A DNA stretch of 20,279 bases, taken from contig QXVZ01023368.1 in assembly GCA_008931825.1 (NCBI GenBank), positions 1 to 20,279 of the forward strand, in the 5' to 3' direction. Under the pieces are notes generated by a model that was not told the origin of the DNA, searched no databases, and saw nothing but the letters and a program-made list of their open reading frames with translations. The translations under genes were made by a program, and so were the position numbers. Positions 18,675 through 20,279 of the stretch are shown here, one piece after another. This stretch comes from Phallusia fumigata (taxonomy: Eukaryota; Chordata; Ascidiacea; Phlebobranchia; Ascidiidae). Position 1 is the stretch's first letter; every line of letters starts with the position of its first letter.

Positions 18675-20279
18675 ACTGCATCTGAGTTCTATTTCCACAG
18701 CGGAAACAATTAGGTCATAGCACTTAACAGGATTAAAACTATATTTTGAAAAAATAGGAATATTTAGTTTGAAATGCACTCGCACATAACTAATGATCTC
18801 TCCAGATTGACCGTTACGTTGTGTTAACTGTTAACTTAACTGATGGCCAGTGATGTAATAAACGATACAATCAGGTGCCTAAAAAACACACTAACGTGGA
18901 AAGTCCGTAGGGCACCACCAGCCAACAACCAACTGAACAAATTCCAAACCTTTGAAACAATCATGCGCAACCGCAACCTAAGCTTTGCTGCAGTCACTGA
19001 TGCGTAACATAAACAACGTGCTATAGACATCTTACAAAACTTTCATGTGAAACATGTGTTTCGTCGACAGGAAAAATGTCCGCGAACCAAATAACTTGAC
19101 TAACTTAATGCTACCTCTACCTGTATCTTAACTGAGGGTGGTTATATGCAATACCTGGCTCTTTAACAGACAACATAATCTGCGACAACCACTGTTTCTT
19201 TTATTCAAGTGAAAGTTTCCAAGAAACAAAATTATTTGATGAAAAACATAAACATATATATTTCTGATCAACTTTTCCCTTATCTTAAGACCCTAATTCC
19301 TGCGAACATTGTACATAATTAATGAGACATCCCCATAACCTTGCAATTTGAACGATTTTGGGCAAACAAAAGTGGCATTAGTTCTTGAGAAAAGGTGCTA
19401 ATAAGATGAAATTTGAAAATGTTGACAAGTTTATGTTGTTGTTCTGGGTCTATATTTCTTAGTGTCTCAACCAACTTATTTTAACTTGTATTTTTTTCAT
19501 GAAAAAGAAGAGAAATGGACATCGAAATGAAGAAATTTTGACCGTTTTTACTTGCAAAAGCAACGTATTGCACAAAAGAAATGTGTCACTGTGCGTTTGA
19601 AGTTTGGCTATGCCAACAGGTTTGTTATCAAAAAACAACTGGCTAAAACTATGCAAAGGAAACATCACATAAAATACAGTAAAAAAAATACACATATAAC
19701 TTTAACATAAACAGTTTTACTCAGTTATTTTGCACATATAGATTCCTCAGCAAGGTAAACGGCATTCGCAAATAAAACATTTTTCATTGAACTGAACAAA
19801 CTTTCATATAGGGCATACACTGCTTTTAACATTTTTACCGAAGGTCAACACACTTGGCCATCAGGTCTGTATGAAAAAACCTCACATGTACAATGACACA
19901 GTTATGGATGTTCAAAGTAGAATATCGAATCCGGCAGATTCGAATCCAAACTTTCCGTTTATATCGGGTAATTGGAACTGATATCATTTCAACTAAAACG
20001 GCGTGCGCAATCGTTTAAATTTTGTACTGATGCGAGTGGCAAGTGGCATTAACAGACGGAACAGCGACACTTTTTGTTTTTGGTTAATTATCATCCGCGC
20101 GTTCAACATGACATGAAATAATAACAACGAACGGGCGCAACAAGTAACGGAAGTAGGATTTTCTGCAGCATAAGTGAAAATTCAGTTGCATTGTTAACCG
20201 TGCGACTCGTTATACTTATACATTTGTGGTGGCGTCAGAGCGGAAAGTAGCAGTTGCCTTACTGGCTTCGGCCTTTCAC
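18675..20279. other. 5' flank of the KIND-FERM gene, no convincing gene
   Basis: The minus-strand frame of exon 1 stays open to about 18785, so an upstream start or exon cannot be excluded. A plus-strand ORF of 54 codons lies at 18843-19007. The far right (about 19930-20279) is richer in CpG-containing words (gcgtgcgc, ccgcgcg, cgtgcgac) than the rest and could be a promoter or the first exon of a further gene. None of this is assignable. Confidence 0.35.

Noticed and set aside
19928..19950. tRNA-like T-arm word (gattcgaatcc)
   Set aside because: The flanking bases do not form a T-stem, and no acceptor, D- or anticodon arm could be found; it is only a short palindrome.

Overview
The window is eukaryotic nuclear DNA from an animal. 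It is AT-rich, with compact genes split by short GT-AG introns. The proteins it encodes are close to vertebrate ones: RMC1, PPIL2, ATP23 and a KIND-FERM protein of the PTPN13/FRMPD2 type. Small introns, intronless genes packed head-to-tail, and acceptor-like AGs just upstream of start codons suggest an invertebrate chordate, most plausibly a tunicate such as Ciona. That assignment is an inference; no sequence match was run.

Layout. (1) 64-1360, minus: the first five coding exons of RMC1; the rest lies beyond the left edge. (2) 1673-3223, minus: intronless PPIL2. (3) 3469-4119, minus: intronless ATP23. These three sit head-to-tail and look like an operon. The PPIL2 poly(A) signal lies about 16 nt before a strong acceptor in front of RMC1, as expected at a trans-splicing junction. 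(4) 5207-18674, minus: one 18-exon gene for a predicted 863-residue protein with an N-terminal KIND domain, a FERM domain and a Ser-rich tail. The exons join in phase throughout, and no PDZ or phosphatase domain follows. (5) 9452-13766, plus: an 8-exon gene of a predicted 511 residues, wholly inside the 6.6 kb FERM intron of gene 4 and on the opposite strand. I do not recognise its family, but its C-terminal half carries a ZU5-like signature. (6) 18675-20279: no convincing gene; the 5' flank of the KIND-FERM gene.

Mobile DNA: two short hAT-type MITEs with near-perfect 8-bp target-site duplications lie in introns of RMC1 and of the KIND-FERM gene, and a third, decayed candidate lies in an intron of the nested gene. 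There are also a diverged tandem duplication, a fold-back sequence and some short repeats. No rRNA, tRNA or CRISPR was seen.

The genes do not form one pathway. RMC1 works with MON1-CCZ1 in Rab7 activation, PPIL2 is a nuclear U-box cyclophilin linked to splicing, ATP23 is a mitochondrial intermembrane-space metalloprotease, and the KIND-FERM protein is probably a cortical scaffold. The operon-like linkage is typical of mixed housekeeping genes.
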